From NCBI GenBank assembly GCA_948433435.1, contig CAOJDX010000008.1, positions 1 to 51,488 of the forward strand: a stretch of 51,488 bases of DNA, read 5' to 3'. Source of the stretch: an uncultured Clostridia bacterium. Lineage in GTDB: Bacteria > Bacillota_I > Bacilli_A > RF39 > UBA660. Below the pieces are notes generated by a model. That model did not search any database. It was not told the origin of the DNA and saw only the letters and a program-made list of their open reading frames with translations. Positions 31,937 to 39,725 of the stretch are shown here, piece by piece (positions within the stretch are counted from its first letter, which is position 1; every line of letters begins with the position of its first letter). The translations under genes were made by a program, and so were the position numbers.

Positions 31937-32169
31937 TTTTTGGTTACGATTTTCGTTACTTTTTCTGTAAAAAAATATATTTTTGCATTTTCAAGAGGTT
32001 CATTAAAAATTTTCATTGTTTTAAATATTTCTGTTTGAGTAAATGGTCTTAAATTTTTAAATCTTAAATTTAGAGTCTGTTCAGAAATACCAATTTTTTT
32101 TGCAAATTCATTTTGTGTCATTTCTAACTCTCTAATTTTACCTTTAAATTTGGAATAATCAAAAATCAT
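31933..32169 (-). CDS. Cro-like repressor
   Basis: A 78-residue protein. The helix-turn-helix is in KIRELEMTQNEFAKKIGISE followed by QTLNLRFKNLRP, close to the DUF739/Cro-like group of Bacillota phages. It faces away from the repressor gene, with a consensus promoter at 32226-32254. It should bind the CGTTACT sites and set the lytic choice. ATG 32169 is used, because the upstream GTG is inside GAAGGTG. Confidence 0.82.
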   Translation of the reverse strand: MIFDYSKFKGKIRELEMTQNEFAKKIGISEQTLNLRFKNLRPFTQTEIFKTMKIFNEPLENAKIYFFTEKVTKIVTKN

Positions 32170-32199
32170 TTTCACACCTTCTTTCTTGTATTTTGTTTA

Positions 32200-32334
32200 G
32201 GTTACTTTTTTCTTAACCTAATTACATTTTAGTATATTTTTTCGTTACTGTCAATACAATAAGTAACCATTTTCTTAATTTTTTTATAATTTTGTCATAC
32301 TATTGTTGCTTTTTTCGTTACTATTGTTTATAAT
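32200..32334. promoter_or_regulatory. divergent immunity promoters and operators
   Basis: Minus-strand promoter: TTGACA (complement of 32249-32254), 17 bases, TAAAAT (complement of 32226-32231), toward cro. Plus-strand promoter: TTGCTT (32306-32311), 17 bases, TATAAT (32329-32334), toward the repressor. CGTTACT occurs at 32243-32249 and 32316-32322, one in each spacer, and GTTACT/AGTAAC form inverted arms at 32244-32249 and 32262-32267. GGTTA...TAACC at 32200-32218 is a further half-site pair. These are the likely repressor/Cro operators. Confidence 0.82.
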
Positions 32335-32367
32335 ATATAATGTAAATGAGATTGGGGTGATAGCAAA

Positions 32368-33066
32368 ATGTTGGAGGATACTTTTGCAAATAGACTAAAA
32401 AAAGCATTAAATTATAATAATATGCGACCTATTGATTTAGCAAATAAAACTGGTATTTCTAAAACACAAATTAGTAATTATTTAAGTGGTAATTATAAAG
32501 CAAAACAAGATAAACTTTATATCATAGCAAAAACATTAAATGTAAGTGAAGCATGGTTAATGGGTTATGATGTTGATATGGATAGAGATTGGTTGCCAGA
32601 TAACGAAGAAGATATAACTAATATCAATATAGATAATGCTAGATATATAGAAACTACTACAAAGACAATAAGAATACCCGTACTTGGCAAAGTTCCTGCT
32701 GGTATTCCAATAGAAGCCATAGAAGATATACTTGGATATGAAGAAATACCTGCATCTATGTTAAAAGGCGACAATAACTATTTTGCATTAAAAATTGATG
32801 GTGATAGTATGTTCCCTGATTATAAAACTGGGGATATAGTTATAATTAAGCAACAACCTGATTGTAATTCAGGTGATGATTGTATAGTTATGGTAAATGG
32901 TGATGATGCTACTTTTAAAAGAGTAATTAAACAAGAAAAAAGCATTATTTTAAAACCACTAAATAACGAATATGAACCTTATTACTTTGATGAATATGAA
33001 ATAATGACAAAACCAGTAAAAATAATAGGTGTTGCCATTGAAGTTAGAAGAAAGTTGAGAAAATAA
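32368..33066 (+). CDS. CI/LexA-like phage repressor with S24 self-cleavage domain
   Basis: A 232-residue repressor. The N-terminal helix-turn-helix (about 10-45) reads IDLANKTGISKTQISNYLSG. A linker leads to the A111-G112 cleavage site (VPAGIP), and the S24 peptidase-like domain has the nucleophile S147 in IDGDSMFPDYKTGD and the base K184 in ATFKRV. RecA-stimulated self-cleavage would induce the phage after DNA damage. GGGGTGA precedes the start; the frame opens with ATG 32368. The gene lies back to back with cro. Confidence 0.92.
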   Translation: MLEDTFANRLKKALNYNNMRPIDLANKTGISKTQISNYLSGNYKAKQDKLYIIAKTLNVSEAWLMGYDVDMDRDWLPDNEEDITNINIDNARYIETTTKTIRIPVLGKVPAGIPIEAIEDILGYEEIPASMLKGDNNYFALKIDGDSMFPDYKTGDIVIIKQQPDCNSGDDCIVMVNGDDATFKRVIKQEKSIILKPLNNEYEPYYFDEYEIMTKPVKIIGVAIEVRRKLRK

Positions 33067-33068
33067 TT

Positions 33069-33356
33069 ATGAGTAAAAAAACTTATCTAATTCTTTGTAT
33101 ATTTGGTGGATGGTTTGGTTTACATAAATTTGCAACTAAACAAATAGGAAAAGGAATATTATATTTATTTACTTATGGCTTATTATTTATAGGATGGTTT
33201 CATGACATATATATTGCATTTAAAATATATAAAGGTATAGATGATTTAAGTGTATATAATTTAGATAAAAACTTCAAAGATAATAATAAACATAATTATG
33301 TAAGTGGATATATAAATAAAAAAGGCAAATATATAAAAGGATATTATAGAAAATAA
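33069..33356 (+). CDS. TM2-domain membrane protein
   Basis: A 95-residue protein with the TM2 signature: first helix KKTYLILCIFGGWFGLHKFA, a basic loop, and second helix ILYLFTYGLLFIGWFHDIYI. The tail is basic and Tyr-rich. It starts two bases after the repressor stop, so it is expressed in the lysogen. Position suggests a lysogenic-conversion or exclusion function; no TM2 protein of this type has an established phage role that can be read from sequence. Confidence 0.82.
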   Translation: MSKKTYLILCIFGGWFGLHKFATKQIGKGILYLFTYGLLFIGWFHDIYIAFKIYKGIDDLSVYNLDKNFKDNNKHNYVSGYINKKGKYIKGYYRK

Positions 33357-33362
33357 AAAAAA

Positions 33363-33386
33363 GACCTACTGTTCGAACAGTAAGTC
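33363..33386. terminator. palindromic hairpin after the TM2 gene
   Basis: TACTGT-TCGA-ACAGTA inside GAC...GTC arms. On the minus strand it is followed by eight T, so it is a good terminator for leftward transcription. On the plus strand it lacks a T-run. It may shield the repressor gene from antisense read-through from the right. Confidence 0.6.
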
Positions 33387-33403
33387 AAAATGAAAAATCA
33401 CAT

Positions 33404-33429
33404 TTAGTCCACAAAACTAAAAAACAAAA
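33404..33429. repeat. 26-bp inverted repeat, right arm
   Basis: Perfect reverse complement of 31911-31936. It begins 18 bases after the hairpin that follows the TM2 gene. In each flank the repeat has the same orientation relative to the transcription coming out of the immunity region. Confidence 0.9.
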
Positions 33430-33513
33430 TATAAGATATAATGTTATGGATTTTTCTATTTCATTATATCAAAAACATAAGAAAAACACAAGGAAATTGG
33501 AGGATTTTGATAT

Positions 33514-34017
33514 ATGAAATATAAAGATATTACAGGATTAAAATATGGCAGATTGACCGTCATTAAATATAAAGGTAAAAATAAATATTGCCGAAGTTTG
33601 TGGGAATGCGAATGTGATTGTGGCAATATATGTATTGCTGATAGTAATGTTTTGAAACGAGGACAGAAACAAAGTTGTGGATGTCTAAATCATGAAAATC
33701 ATATTTATAGACCAAATAGAAAAACTCATGGAATGTGCGGAACGAGATTATACAGAATATGGTCGAAAATGAAATCAAGGTGTTATAACAAAAATGACAC
33801 TGATTATAAAAGATGGTATGGTTCTCGTGGTATCTATGTATGTGAAGAGTGGAAAAATGACTTCTTAACATTTTATAAATGGGCTATAAATAATGGGTAT
33901 AAAGATAACTTAAGTATTGATAGAATTGATGTTAATGGTAACTATGAACCAAATAATTGCAGATGGGCAACTGATAAAGAACAGGCAAATAATAGAAGAG
34001 GAAGTGATGCCCTATAA
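33514..34017 (+). CDS. HNH homing-type endonuclease next to the integrase
   Basis: A 167-residue nuclease of the phage HNH/AP2-like class. The N-terminal zinc part contains [20 protein letters not shown] and [10 protein letters not shown]. The nuclease part includes [13 protein letters not shown], and the C-terminus has [20 protein letters not shown], ending with [15 protein letters not shown] lies at 33499-33503 upstream. It lies directly before the integrase, its final codons overlapping the integrase start by ten bases. It may be a mobile gene inserted near int, or an accessory gene co-expressed with it. Confidence 0.82.
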   Translation: MKYKDITGLKYGRLTVIKYKGKNKYCRSLWECECDCGNICIADSNVLKRGQKQSCGCLNHENHIYRPNRKTHGMCGTRLYRIWSKMKSRCYNKNDTDYKRWYGSRGIYVCEEWKNDFLTFYKWAINNGYKDNLSIDRIDVNGNYEPNNCRWATDKEQANNRRGSDAL

Positions 34018-35057
34018 AACTTCCAAATAAATACGGCTCTATTGAAAAATTATCAGGAAATAGAAGAAAACCTTATAGAGTAAGAAAAACTATTGGATGG
34101 GATGAAAATGGTGTGCAAAAAAGACAAACAGTTGGTTATTTTGAAACAAGACAACAAGCATTACAAGAGTTAGCATTATTTAATGAAAACCCTTATGATA
34201 TTGATGCTAAAAAGATAACAGTTGAGGGACTTCACCAAAAATGGAAAGATGAAAAATATCCTAAAATTGCAAAGAAAACACATCAAGTATATAACATGTG
34301 TTGGAATTACTGCCAAGATATAAAAGATATGCCATTTGTCGATGTTAGAATAAATCATTTACAAGCAATAGTTGATGGCATGGGTGATAAATGGAGTGCA
34401 AAAAAGGCATTTAAAATTATGTGGCATCAAATGTATGATTATGCGATTAAAAATGATATGAATGTTAAAAAATATTCAGAATACATCGATATAGGCAAAA
34501 AAACAACTAAATTAGTACGAATACCATTTGAAGAAGTAGAAATAGATAAGTTATGGGAAAATGTCGATAGAATGGATTTTATTGATACTATACTGATACT
34601 TATTTATACAGGTTTAAGAATAAGTGAATTATTAGATATAAAAATTGAAAATGTTCATATTGATAAAGAATATATGGTTGGTGGCATGAAAACAGAAGCA
34701 GGAATAGATAGAGTAATACCACTTCATAAAAGGATAATACCACTAATTCAAAGATATTATGATAAAGCAGTTGAAGTTGGGTGTGAATACTTAATAGTTA
34801 ATTCACTAGGTACTCAAATGAAATACTCTAATTATAGAAGAGAAAAATGGGATATCATGATGGAACAATTAGAATTTTCAAAAGAACATAAACCACATGA
34901 CACAAGACATACCTTTGCTACTCGTATGGATAGAACACCTGCTAATAAATTATGCATTAAAAGAATTATGGGACATGCTAGTACAGATATAACTGATAAG
35001 GTTTATACACATAAAGATATAGAAGAACTTATAGAGGCAGTTAATTATTTAAGATAA
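34007..35057 (+). pseudogene. phage tyrosine integrase, probably frameshifted at codon 4-5
   Basis: From 34020 the frame reads LPNKYGSIEKLSGNRRKPYR..., the usual arm-binding N-terminus of these integrases. It then covers core-binding and catalytic domains with R in TGLRISELLD, HDTRHTFATR, MGHASTD and the nucleophile Tyr in DKVYTHKD. That frame has a TGA at 34005-34007 and no start codon before GTG 34113. The ATG at 34007, with AGAGGA at 33997-34002, is one base out of frame; removing one A from AAAA (34016-34019) restores [11 protein letters not shown]. The gene is therefore frameshifted or uses +1 recoding. A shorter protein from GTG 34113 would lack the arm-binding domain. Confidence 0.82.
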
Positions 35058-35083
35058 CTGCTCTTTTTTTATTTATTCTAATT

Positions 35084-35115
35084 TGTGGGCTACCTGTGGG
35101 TTACTTGTGGGTTAC
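35084..35115 (+). repeat. three 11-base integrase arm repeats
   Basis: TGTGGGCTAC (35084), TGTGGGTTAC (35095) and TGTGGGTTAC (35106) occur with an 11-base period just after the integrase stop. This spacing, about one DNA turn, fits arm-type binding sites of a tyrosine integrase at an attachment site. Confidence 0.75.
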
Positions 35116-35154
35116 GAACCAAATTTAATGGGGTTTAGACATATTCTTAAGCAA

Positions 35155-35190
35155 AGAAAAACCCTTATAAACATTGAGTTTATAGGGGTT
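35155..35190 (-). terminator. terminator of rplM-rpsI, beside the attachment site
   Basis: AACCCTTATAAAC (35160-35172) and GTTTATAGGGGTT (35178-35190) pair at 12 of 13 positions. On the minus strand the stem is followed by TTTTTC. It would end rpsI transcription. Because the phage sits here, either this hairpin or the rpsI 3' end is the attachment core. Confidence 0.78.
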
Positions 35191-35206
35191 GAACGAATTG
35201 GTAATC

Positions 35207-35632
35207 CTATCGTTTTGAAAATTGTGGAGCACGACGAGCCTTTTTTAATCCTGGTTTCTTACGTTCTTTCTTACGAGGATCACGAGTAACAAAACCAGCT
35301 TTCTTTAAAATTTTTCTATAACTGTTATCAGAATCTGCAGGTGTTGTCTGGTCATATTGTAATAAAGCCCTTGTAATTCCTAAACGAATTGCTCCTGTTT
35401 GACCAGAAAAACCTCCACCAGATACTTTTGCATTAACATCAAACATTTCTCTTGTTCCAGTTATTTCTAGTGGTTGAGTTAAATCCATTACCAATACTTC
35501 ATATGGTAAATATTCATTTACATCATGTCCATTTACTGTTATTTTTCCTGTTCCTGGAGTTAATGTTACACGAGCAACACTCGTTTTTCTTCTTCCTGTT
35601 CCAGTATAAACCTTTTTACTATCTTTTGCCAT
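35207..35632 (-). CDS. rpsI: 30S ribosomal protein S9
   Basis: A 141-residue S9, a little longer than the usual 130 through an N-terminal extension. [14 protein letters not shown] starts the conserved part, and the C-terminus [14 protein letters not shown] carries the tail that reaches the P-site tRNA. It follows rplM with overlapping stop and start (TAATG). The stop is next to the phage integrase end. The S9 frame is intact, so any insertion at this locus preserved the gene. rpsI 3' ends are known integration sites for several Gram-positive elements. Confidence 0.97.
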   Translation of the reverse strand: MAKDSKKVYTGTGRRKTSVARVTLTPGTGKITVNGHDVNEYLPYEVLVMDLTQPLEITGTREMFDVNAKVSGGGFSGQTGAIRLGITRALLQYDQTTPADSDNSYRKILKKAGFVTRDPRKKERKKPGLKKARRAPQFSKR

Positions 35633-36063
35633 TATTTAACCTCCATAATTTCTGGTTTTTGAGCACTATGTTTATGTTCACTACCTACATAAACAAATAA
35701 TTTTTTATACATTGCGCGTCCTAAACGGTTTTTAGGAAGCATTCCTTTTACAGCTCTTTCTACCATTTCAACTGGATATTTTTCTTGCATTACTCTAGCT
35801 GTTCTTTCTCTTAATCCACCTGGATATTGTGAATGATTGTAATACATTTTTTTATCCAACTTATTACCAGTTAATTTTGCTTTTTCAGCATTAATGATAA
35901 TTATATAATCACCACAATCAATATGAGGTGTATATGTTGCTTTATGTTTTCCTCTTAAAATATGAGCTGCCTTACTAGCTACACGTCCTAGAGGAACATT
36001 TTCAGCATCAATTACATACCATTTACGTTCTACAGTTTCTTTTTTTTGCATATAACTTTTCAT
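35632..36063 (-). CDS. rplM: 50S ribosomal protein L13
   Basis: A 143-residue L13 with the conserved parts [33 protein letters not shown] and [13 protein letters not shown]. It is an early assembly protein of the large subunit. AAAGGAG lies nine bases before ATG 36063. A promoter with consensus spacing and a leader likely to be the L13 autoregulatory type precede it. Normal size and order rplM-rpsI. Confidence 0.98.
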   Translation of the reverse strand: MKSYMQKKETVERKWYVIDAENVPLGRVASKAAHILRGKHKATYTPHIDCGDYIIIINAEKAKLTGNKLDKKMYYNHSQYPGGLRERTARVMQEKYPVEMVERAVKGMLPKNRLGRAMYKKLFVYVGSEHKHSAQKPEIMEVK

Positions 36064-36139
36064 AAAAATTCTCCTTTATCCAATCCTTAAATTAAGTTTT
36101 CCCAGGACTTAATCTATGTGGGGATATTTCAATGTACCG
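36064..36139 (-). ncRNA. candidate L13 leader (ribosomal protein autoregulation)
   Basis: On the minus strand the rplM leader is about 75 bases from the predicted transcript start. It contains GTACATTGAAATATCCCCACA and AAGTCCTGGGAAAACTTAAT, in which AAGT(CCTGGGAAA)ACTT forms a hairpin before the ribosome binding site. Bacillota rplM genes commonly carry an L13-binding leader at this place. Assignment is by position and general form, not by a covariance-model match. Confidence 0.5.
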
Positions 36140-36145
36140 ATTAAA

Positions 36146-36174
36146 ATTATACTAAAATTTATAAGTAATATCAA
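36146..36174 (-). promoter_or_regulatory. promoter of rplM-rpsI
   Basis: On the minus strand TTGATA (complement of 36169-36174), 17 bases and TATAAT (complement of 36146-36151). It is a strong vegetative promoter giving a leader of about 75 bases. Confidence 0.82.
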
Positions 36175-36232
36175 GCTTTTTTCACCTATTTCTTAATTTT
36201 TTTCCATTTTTATGGGTTATTTGAATGATTTT

Positions 36233-38014
36233 TTACTCAATTTTTTTAATTAAAATTTTTATTCCAGTTTTTTGGTTAATGAAAGCCATTTCCCCACCTT
36301 TATTTTCTATCTCTTCTTTCACATAATTATAGTCTGCAATATTTATACTTATGCCTTGATATTCAATATTTCTAACATCTCCTGGAATTGTTTGTTGGTT
36401 CAATAATTCTTCTTGTTTTTCTGAGGGAGATCTTGTAAACTCTTCCGTTTCTATATAATCTAAAATCTTTTGAGCATTTTCCGCTGTTTGTACATTGATT
36501 AAATGCTCCACTATTTTTTTTATAATTCCTTCATTGTAATTTCCTGCAATATTTACGAATTGATAATATTTTTCCATTTCCTCTGGTGATTTATTACTGT
36601 ATAAAAGTTTTAAAACCTCTTCCTCGTTAGTAAGCAAGTTTATTTTTTCCATAGTAGTCATAAAATAATTGTGTTCAAAATAACTACTGCGTGAATGTAG
36701 CTGGTTGATTTGCTCAGTTGGTGTTTTGTTAGATAGACCTGTACTTAAAAATTCGAGATATTTGGTAAATAAAGTTAAATATCGCTCACTTTTTTTTAAT
36801 TCTTTTTTGATTCTATTTAATGCTGCACATTTTTCATCTAATATGTTTATTGTGTCAGCTTGACAAATAAAGTTTAGAGCAGGAATTATATATTGATCTG
36901 GAAAGGTCAAGAAGCCCTTTTGATCATACGTTCCTATTAAAAATTCAACTTTCTTTTCATATCTGATAGTACTATATTCTACCTCTTTTCCATTTTTTCT
37001 TAACTCTTTTAATATAGTTTCTTGTATTTTGGATGGTAAATAAAGAAAATCATCTAACTCTAGAATAGTAATTAAACTATCATAATGAATATTTGGTGTT
37101 TTTTCTATTTCTTCAATCAAACTCGGTGTCCCCATATCATATAAATTTTCGAGTAGCGTTTCATTTTCATCAATTTCTTCGACTAAATAATTCAATATAT
37201 AGACTGGTACTGTTTCTAAAACCCTTAATTTTTCTCTATCTAAGTAATAATTTTGATCATCATGTTCAATAGCAGTTATTAACAATTTTACCTTTTTTTC
37301 TGTTATGGTTTCCCTTTTAAAAAGAAAATCTAAAAGTTTACAAAATTCTTTATTATTTAATTTATTAATCTTGCTTATTTTTTCTTCTTCAACAATATCG
37401 CTTATACTATTTATTGTATTGAATTTTTTATAATTTGTATAAGAGGCTTCTATGATAGGTGGGTGATACTGAATAATTTCTTCTAATCTTCGAGGCGATA
37501 TATGGAGTATTTTTGCACAATCTATCTCTCTAAAAGCTTGACCTATAAAAACAGCATTCCATTCAAGGAAATACCTAGTAAATACGTCAATTTCTTTCAA
37601 AACGGAATCACTATTAATATTGGATAAATATTTTGTCAATAAAAGTTTATACAGATAATCATAACGGGGACGACTAGCTGTTGCAATGTATAATTTTGTT
37701 AAATTTGGAACTTTTTCCCTATCAAGATTCTTTTGTGTAGTAATTTGTAATTGATCTTTAATAATTGTATATAATTCTCTTGGCCCTAAAGCCTTTATTC
37801 CATATTCTTTTACATCTTCTTCTAAACCATATTTTAGAGGCTCTAATACATATTCCTTCTGTTTACTAGTTAATTTTTTTAATTGGGAAGTTAGCTTTTC
37901 AAAATCTATTATATTATATAACATATTCAATTGCTCTTCAGTGAAATCTAAATGCTTGTTCTTTTCTATAAATTTTTTTATTTTATATTCTATTACTTTA
38001 CTTTCTATATTCAT
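36233..38014 (-). CDS. 593-residue hypothetical protein
   Basis: A long, charged, mostly alpha-helical protein rich in Glu, Lys and Leu, with no membrane segment or signal peptide. Short helical units recur (KELRKNGKEVEY, YLTLFTKYLEFLS, EEVLKLLYSNKSPEEM), which would suit an alpha-solenoid. The C-terminus changes to beta-like sequence (NIEYQGISINIADYNY, INQKTGIKILIKKIE). No family is recognised. It lies between truA and rplM, 20 bases after truA, where most Bacillota have no gene. It might be a lineage-specific protein; function unknown. Confidence 0.75.
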   Translation of the reverse strand: MNIESKVIEYKIKKFIEKNKHLDFTEEQLNMLYNIIDFEKLTSQLKKLTSKQKEYVLEPLKYGLEEDVKEYGIKALGPRELYTIIKDQLQITTQKNLDREKVPNLTKLYIATASRPRYDYLYKLLLTKYLSNINSDSVLKEIDVFTRYFLEWNAVFIGQAFREIDCAKILHISPRRLEEIIQYHPPIIEASYTNYKKFNTINSISDIVEEEKISKINKLNNKEFCKLLDFLFKRETITEKKVKLLITAIEHDDQNYYLDREKLRVLETVPVYILNYLVEEIDENETLLENLYDMGTPSLIEEIEKTPNIHYDSLITILELDDFLYLPSKIQETILKELRKNGKEVEYSTIRYEKKVEFLIGTYDQKGFLTFPDQYIIPALNFICQADTINILDEKCAALNRIKKELKKSERYLTLFTKYLEFLSTGLSNKTPTEQINQLHSRSSYFEHNYFMTTMEKINLLTNEEEVLKLLYSNKSPEEMEKYYQFVNIAGNYNEGIIKKIVEHLINVQTAENAQKILDYIETEEFTRSPSEKQEELLNQQTIPGDVRNIEYQGISINIADYNYVKEEIENKGGEMAFINQKTGIKILIKKIE

Positions 38015-38034
38015 TTTTTTCCTTTCTATTACCT

Positions 38035-38802
38035 CTACTTTAGGATACTATCCTTGAGGTTTTCATAAATAATACTATCTAAATATAGCCCCTCTGGTGG
38101 AGCTGTTACACCGTTTTGTTTTCGGCATTTACTTTCAAGAATTTCTTTTACTTCTTCGGGTCTCTTTTTATTCTCACCAACTTTAATTAATAAACCTACC
38201 ATATTTCTTACTTGATAACGCATAAAACCATTTCCTGTAAAGGTTATTATATATTTGTCTTTATTTTGTGAATCTTGTTTGATATAGGCCTTTTCTATCG
38301 TTCTAATGCAGTTATCTTTTATTATGTTTTCTGTGATGAAAGCTCTATAATCATGAGTTCCTCTTAAATATTTAATCGCTTTTTTCATTGCTTTTATATT
38401 GAGGGAGTAATTATACTGAAAAACATAATTTCTTTGTAAAGGGTTATATTCTCCTAAATTAATATAATATTTATAAGTTTTACTTTTCACATGATATCTA
38501 GCATGAAAATTGTCTTTTACTAAATAGGCTTCTATTATATGAATATCATTAGGTAAGTTGCTATTGAGAGCCCTTTTTAATTTTTTTTCAGTAATTTTAA
38601 CATTCATATCTAGATGGGCATACTGCATATTAGCATGAACGTGTTTATCAGTTCGACCAGTAGCATGAATGATGACCTTTTGACTATTATTTACCTTAGT
38701 TGCTGCCATTTCTAATTCTTCTTGAATTGTTTTTTTGTTAGGTTGTCTTTGAAATCCTGCATAATTTGTTCCATCATAGGAAAATTTTATTAGAAAACGC
38801 AT
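38035..38802 (-). CDS. truA: tRNA pseudouridine synthase A (TruA)
   Basis: A 255-residue TruA that modifies U38-U40 in tRNA anticodon stems. KFSYDGTNYAGFQRQPN starts the fold. The catalytic Asp is in ATGRTDKHVHAN, where most relatives have GRTDAGVHA. YKYYINLG and MVGLLIKVGE are also as expected. The changed residues after the Asp (KH for AG) are unusual but outside the strictly essential Asp. AAGGAGG precedes ATG 38802. It normally follows ecfT; here ecfA2 lies upstream with only a 128-base gap. Confidence 0.94.
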   Translation of the reverse strand: MRFLIKFSYDGTNYAGFQRQPNKKTIQEELEMAATKVNNSQKVIIHATGRTDKHVHANMQYAHLDMNVKITEKKLKRALNSNLPNDIHIIEAYLVKDNFHARYHVKSKTYKYYINLGEYNPLQRNYVFQYNYSLNIKAMKKAIKYLRGTHDYRAFITENIIKDNCIRTIEKAYIKQDSQNKDKYIITFTGNGFMRYQVRNMVGLLIKVGENKKRPEEVKEILESKCRKQNGVTAPPEGLYLDSIIYENLKDSILK

Positions 38803-38843
38803 ATTTCCTCCTTTTTACACAGATAAGTGTAAATTAATTAGAG

Positions 38844-38928
38844 TTTTCCACAATTTTTGTTGAAAACTTAAACTTTTTATGTTAGCGTTGATATTTTTTT
38901 TCGATTTTATCACAATTTCTGTGGAAAA
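38844..38928. other. DnaA-box-like pair in the ecfA2-truA gap
   Basis: TTTTCCACA occurs on the plus strand at 38844-38852 and on the minus strand at 38920-38928, with near matches at 38859-38867 and 38908-38916. The first lies in an 11-of-12 inverted repeat around 38842-38869. It matches TTWTNCACA. The gap is where ecfT is normally found. It could be a DnaA-binding cluster or simply two weak hairpins. Confidence 0.4.
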
Positions 38929-38930
38929 CT

Positions 38931-39725
38931 TTATACATGTTTATATATATCCTTGATTAAATCTCTAATATCTCGATGATAATCTATTTTTATCTTTTTA
39001 TTATTTTTGGCTTTATAAGTAAATAAAACGATATCAGGAACTTCTATTTTTTCTTTTAATAAATATTTAGCATTTTCATATAAACTTTTCGTATTCCCTT
39101 CTTTTAAAATTTTATAATTTTTAAGGATGATTAAATGATTGGTATAGCGATAAAGCATTTCGCTATCATGAGACGCTATGACAATGGTGATTTTATATTT
39201 TTCATTTAATTGAGTTAATAATCGAAATAATTTTTTTTGATTTTTTGTATCTAAGTTAATAAAGGGTTCATCGAGTAAAATTACTTTGGGATTGGTTATT
39301 AAACAAAGTGCTATTTGAAATAGTTTTTTTTCACTTGTCGATAATGTATTAATATTACGTTTTAAGTATTCTTGCTTTAAGTTTGCTATTTTTAGTGAAT
39401 CGATTATTTTTTTAGCAGGATCCTTCATATTTAATTTATAGTAACTTATCATATAATTCATATATTCTTCGATTGTTGTCTTATTATATTTATTCTGAAA
39501 GAGATAATCAATAAAGCCAATTTTTTTGGTGATTGATAATTTAGTTTTATTAGACAATATTTCCTCATCAAAGGTAATTGTTCCTTCAATCTTTAAAGTA
39601 CCAGATATTAATTTTAATAGTGTAGTTTTCCCCTTACCAGTTATCCCACAAATTCCTGTTTCTGGTATAGAAAAGGTTAAATTATGAAAATCTTGATAAT
39701 CTACTTTAGTGAATTTTATTTCCAT
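38931..39725 (-). CDS. ecfA2: ECF-transporter-type ATPase, second subunit
   Basis: A 264-residue ABC ATPase. Walker A is GITGKGKTTLLKL near residue 28 and Walker B VILLDEPFINLD near 170, with the switch His in IVIASHDSEM. The signature motif is degenerate: LSTSEKK where active ECF ATPases have LSGGE/Q. The C-terminal domain is short and ends DLIKDIYKHV. It overlaps the first ATPase by ten bases. ECF modules import vitamins through a shared EcfT and a swapped S component; no EcfT is encoded here. Confidence 0.85.
   Translation of the reverse strand: MEIKFTKVDYQDFHNLTFSIPETGICGITGKGKTTLLKLISGTLKIEGTITFDEEILSNKTKLSITKKIGFIDYLFQNKYNKTTIEEYMNYMISYYKLNMKDPAKKIIDSLKIANLKQEYLKRNINTLSTSEKKLFQIALCLITNPKVILLDEPFINLDTKNQKKLFRLLTQLNEKYKITIVIASHDSEMLYRYTNHLIILKNYKILKEGNTKSLYENAKYLLKEKIEVPDIVLFTYKAKNNKKIKIDYHRDIRDLIKDIYKHV

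Larger units (their letters stand above)
16841..35206. mobile_element. temperate phage remnant behind rpsI, interrupted by the transposon
   Basis: The block is much richer in A/T than the transposon and has full lysogeny-replication-late organisation. Integrase, HNH, TM2 gene and repressor are on the plus strand. Cro-like protein, replication, accessory, packaging, portal, protease and capsid genes are on the minus strand. The integrase end abuts rpsI (stop at 35207). The other end, and the tail, lysis and remaining capsid sequence, must lie beyond the transposon to the left of the window. With the capsid gene split and the integrase probably frameshifted, the phage should be unable to form particles unless the transposon excises precisely. 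Confidence 0.92.

Noticed and set aside
33363-33386. LexA (SOS) box at the palindrome after the TM2 gene
   Set aside because: The order is GTTC-GAAC, not GAAC-N4-GTTC, and the T-run on the minus strand fits a terminator better.
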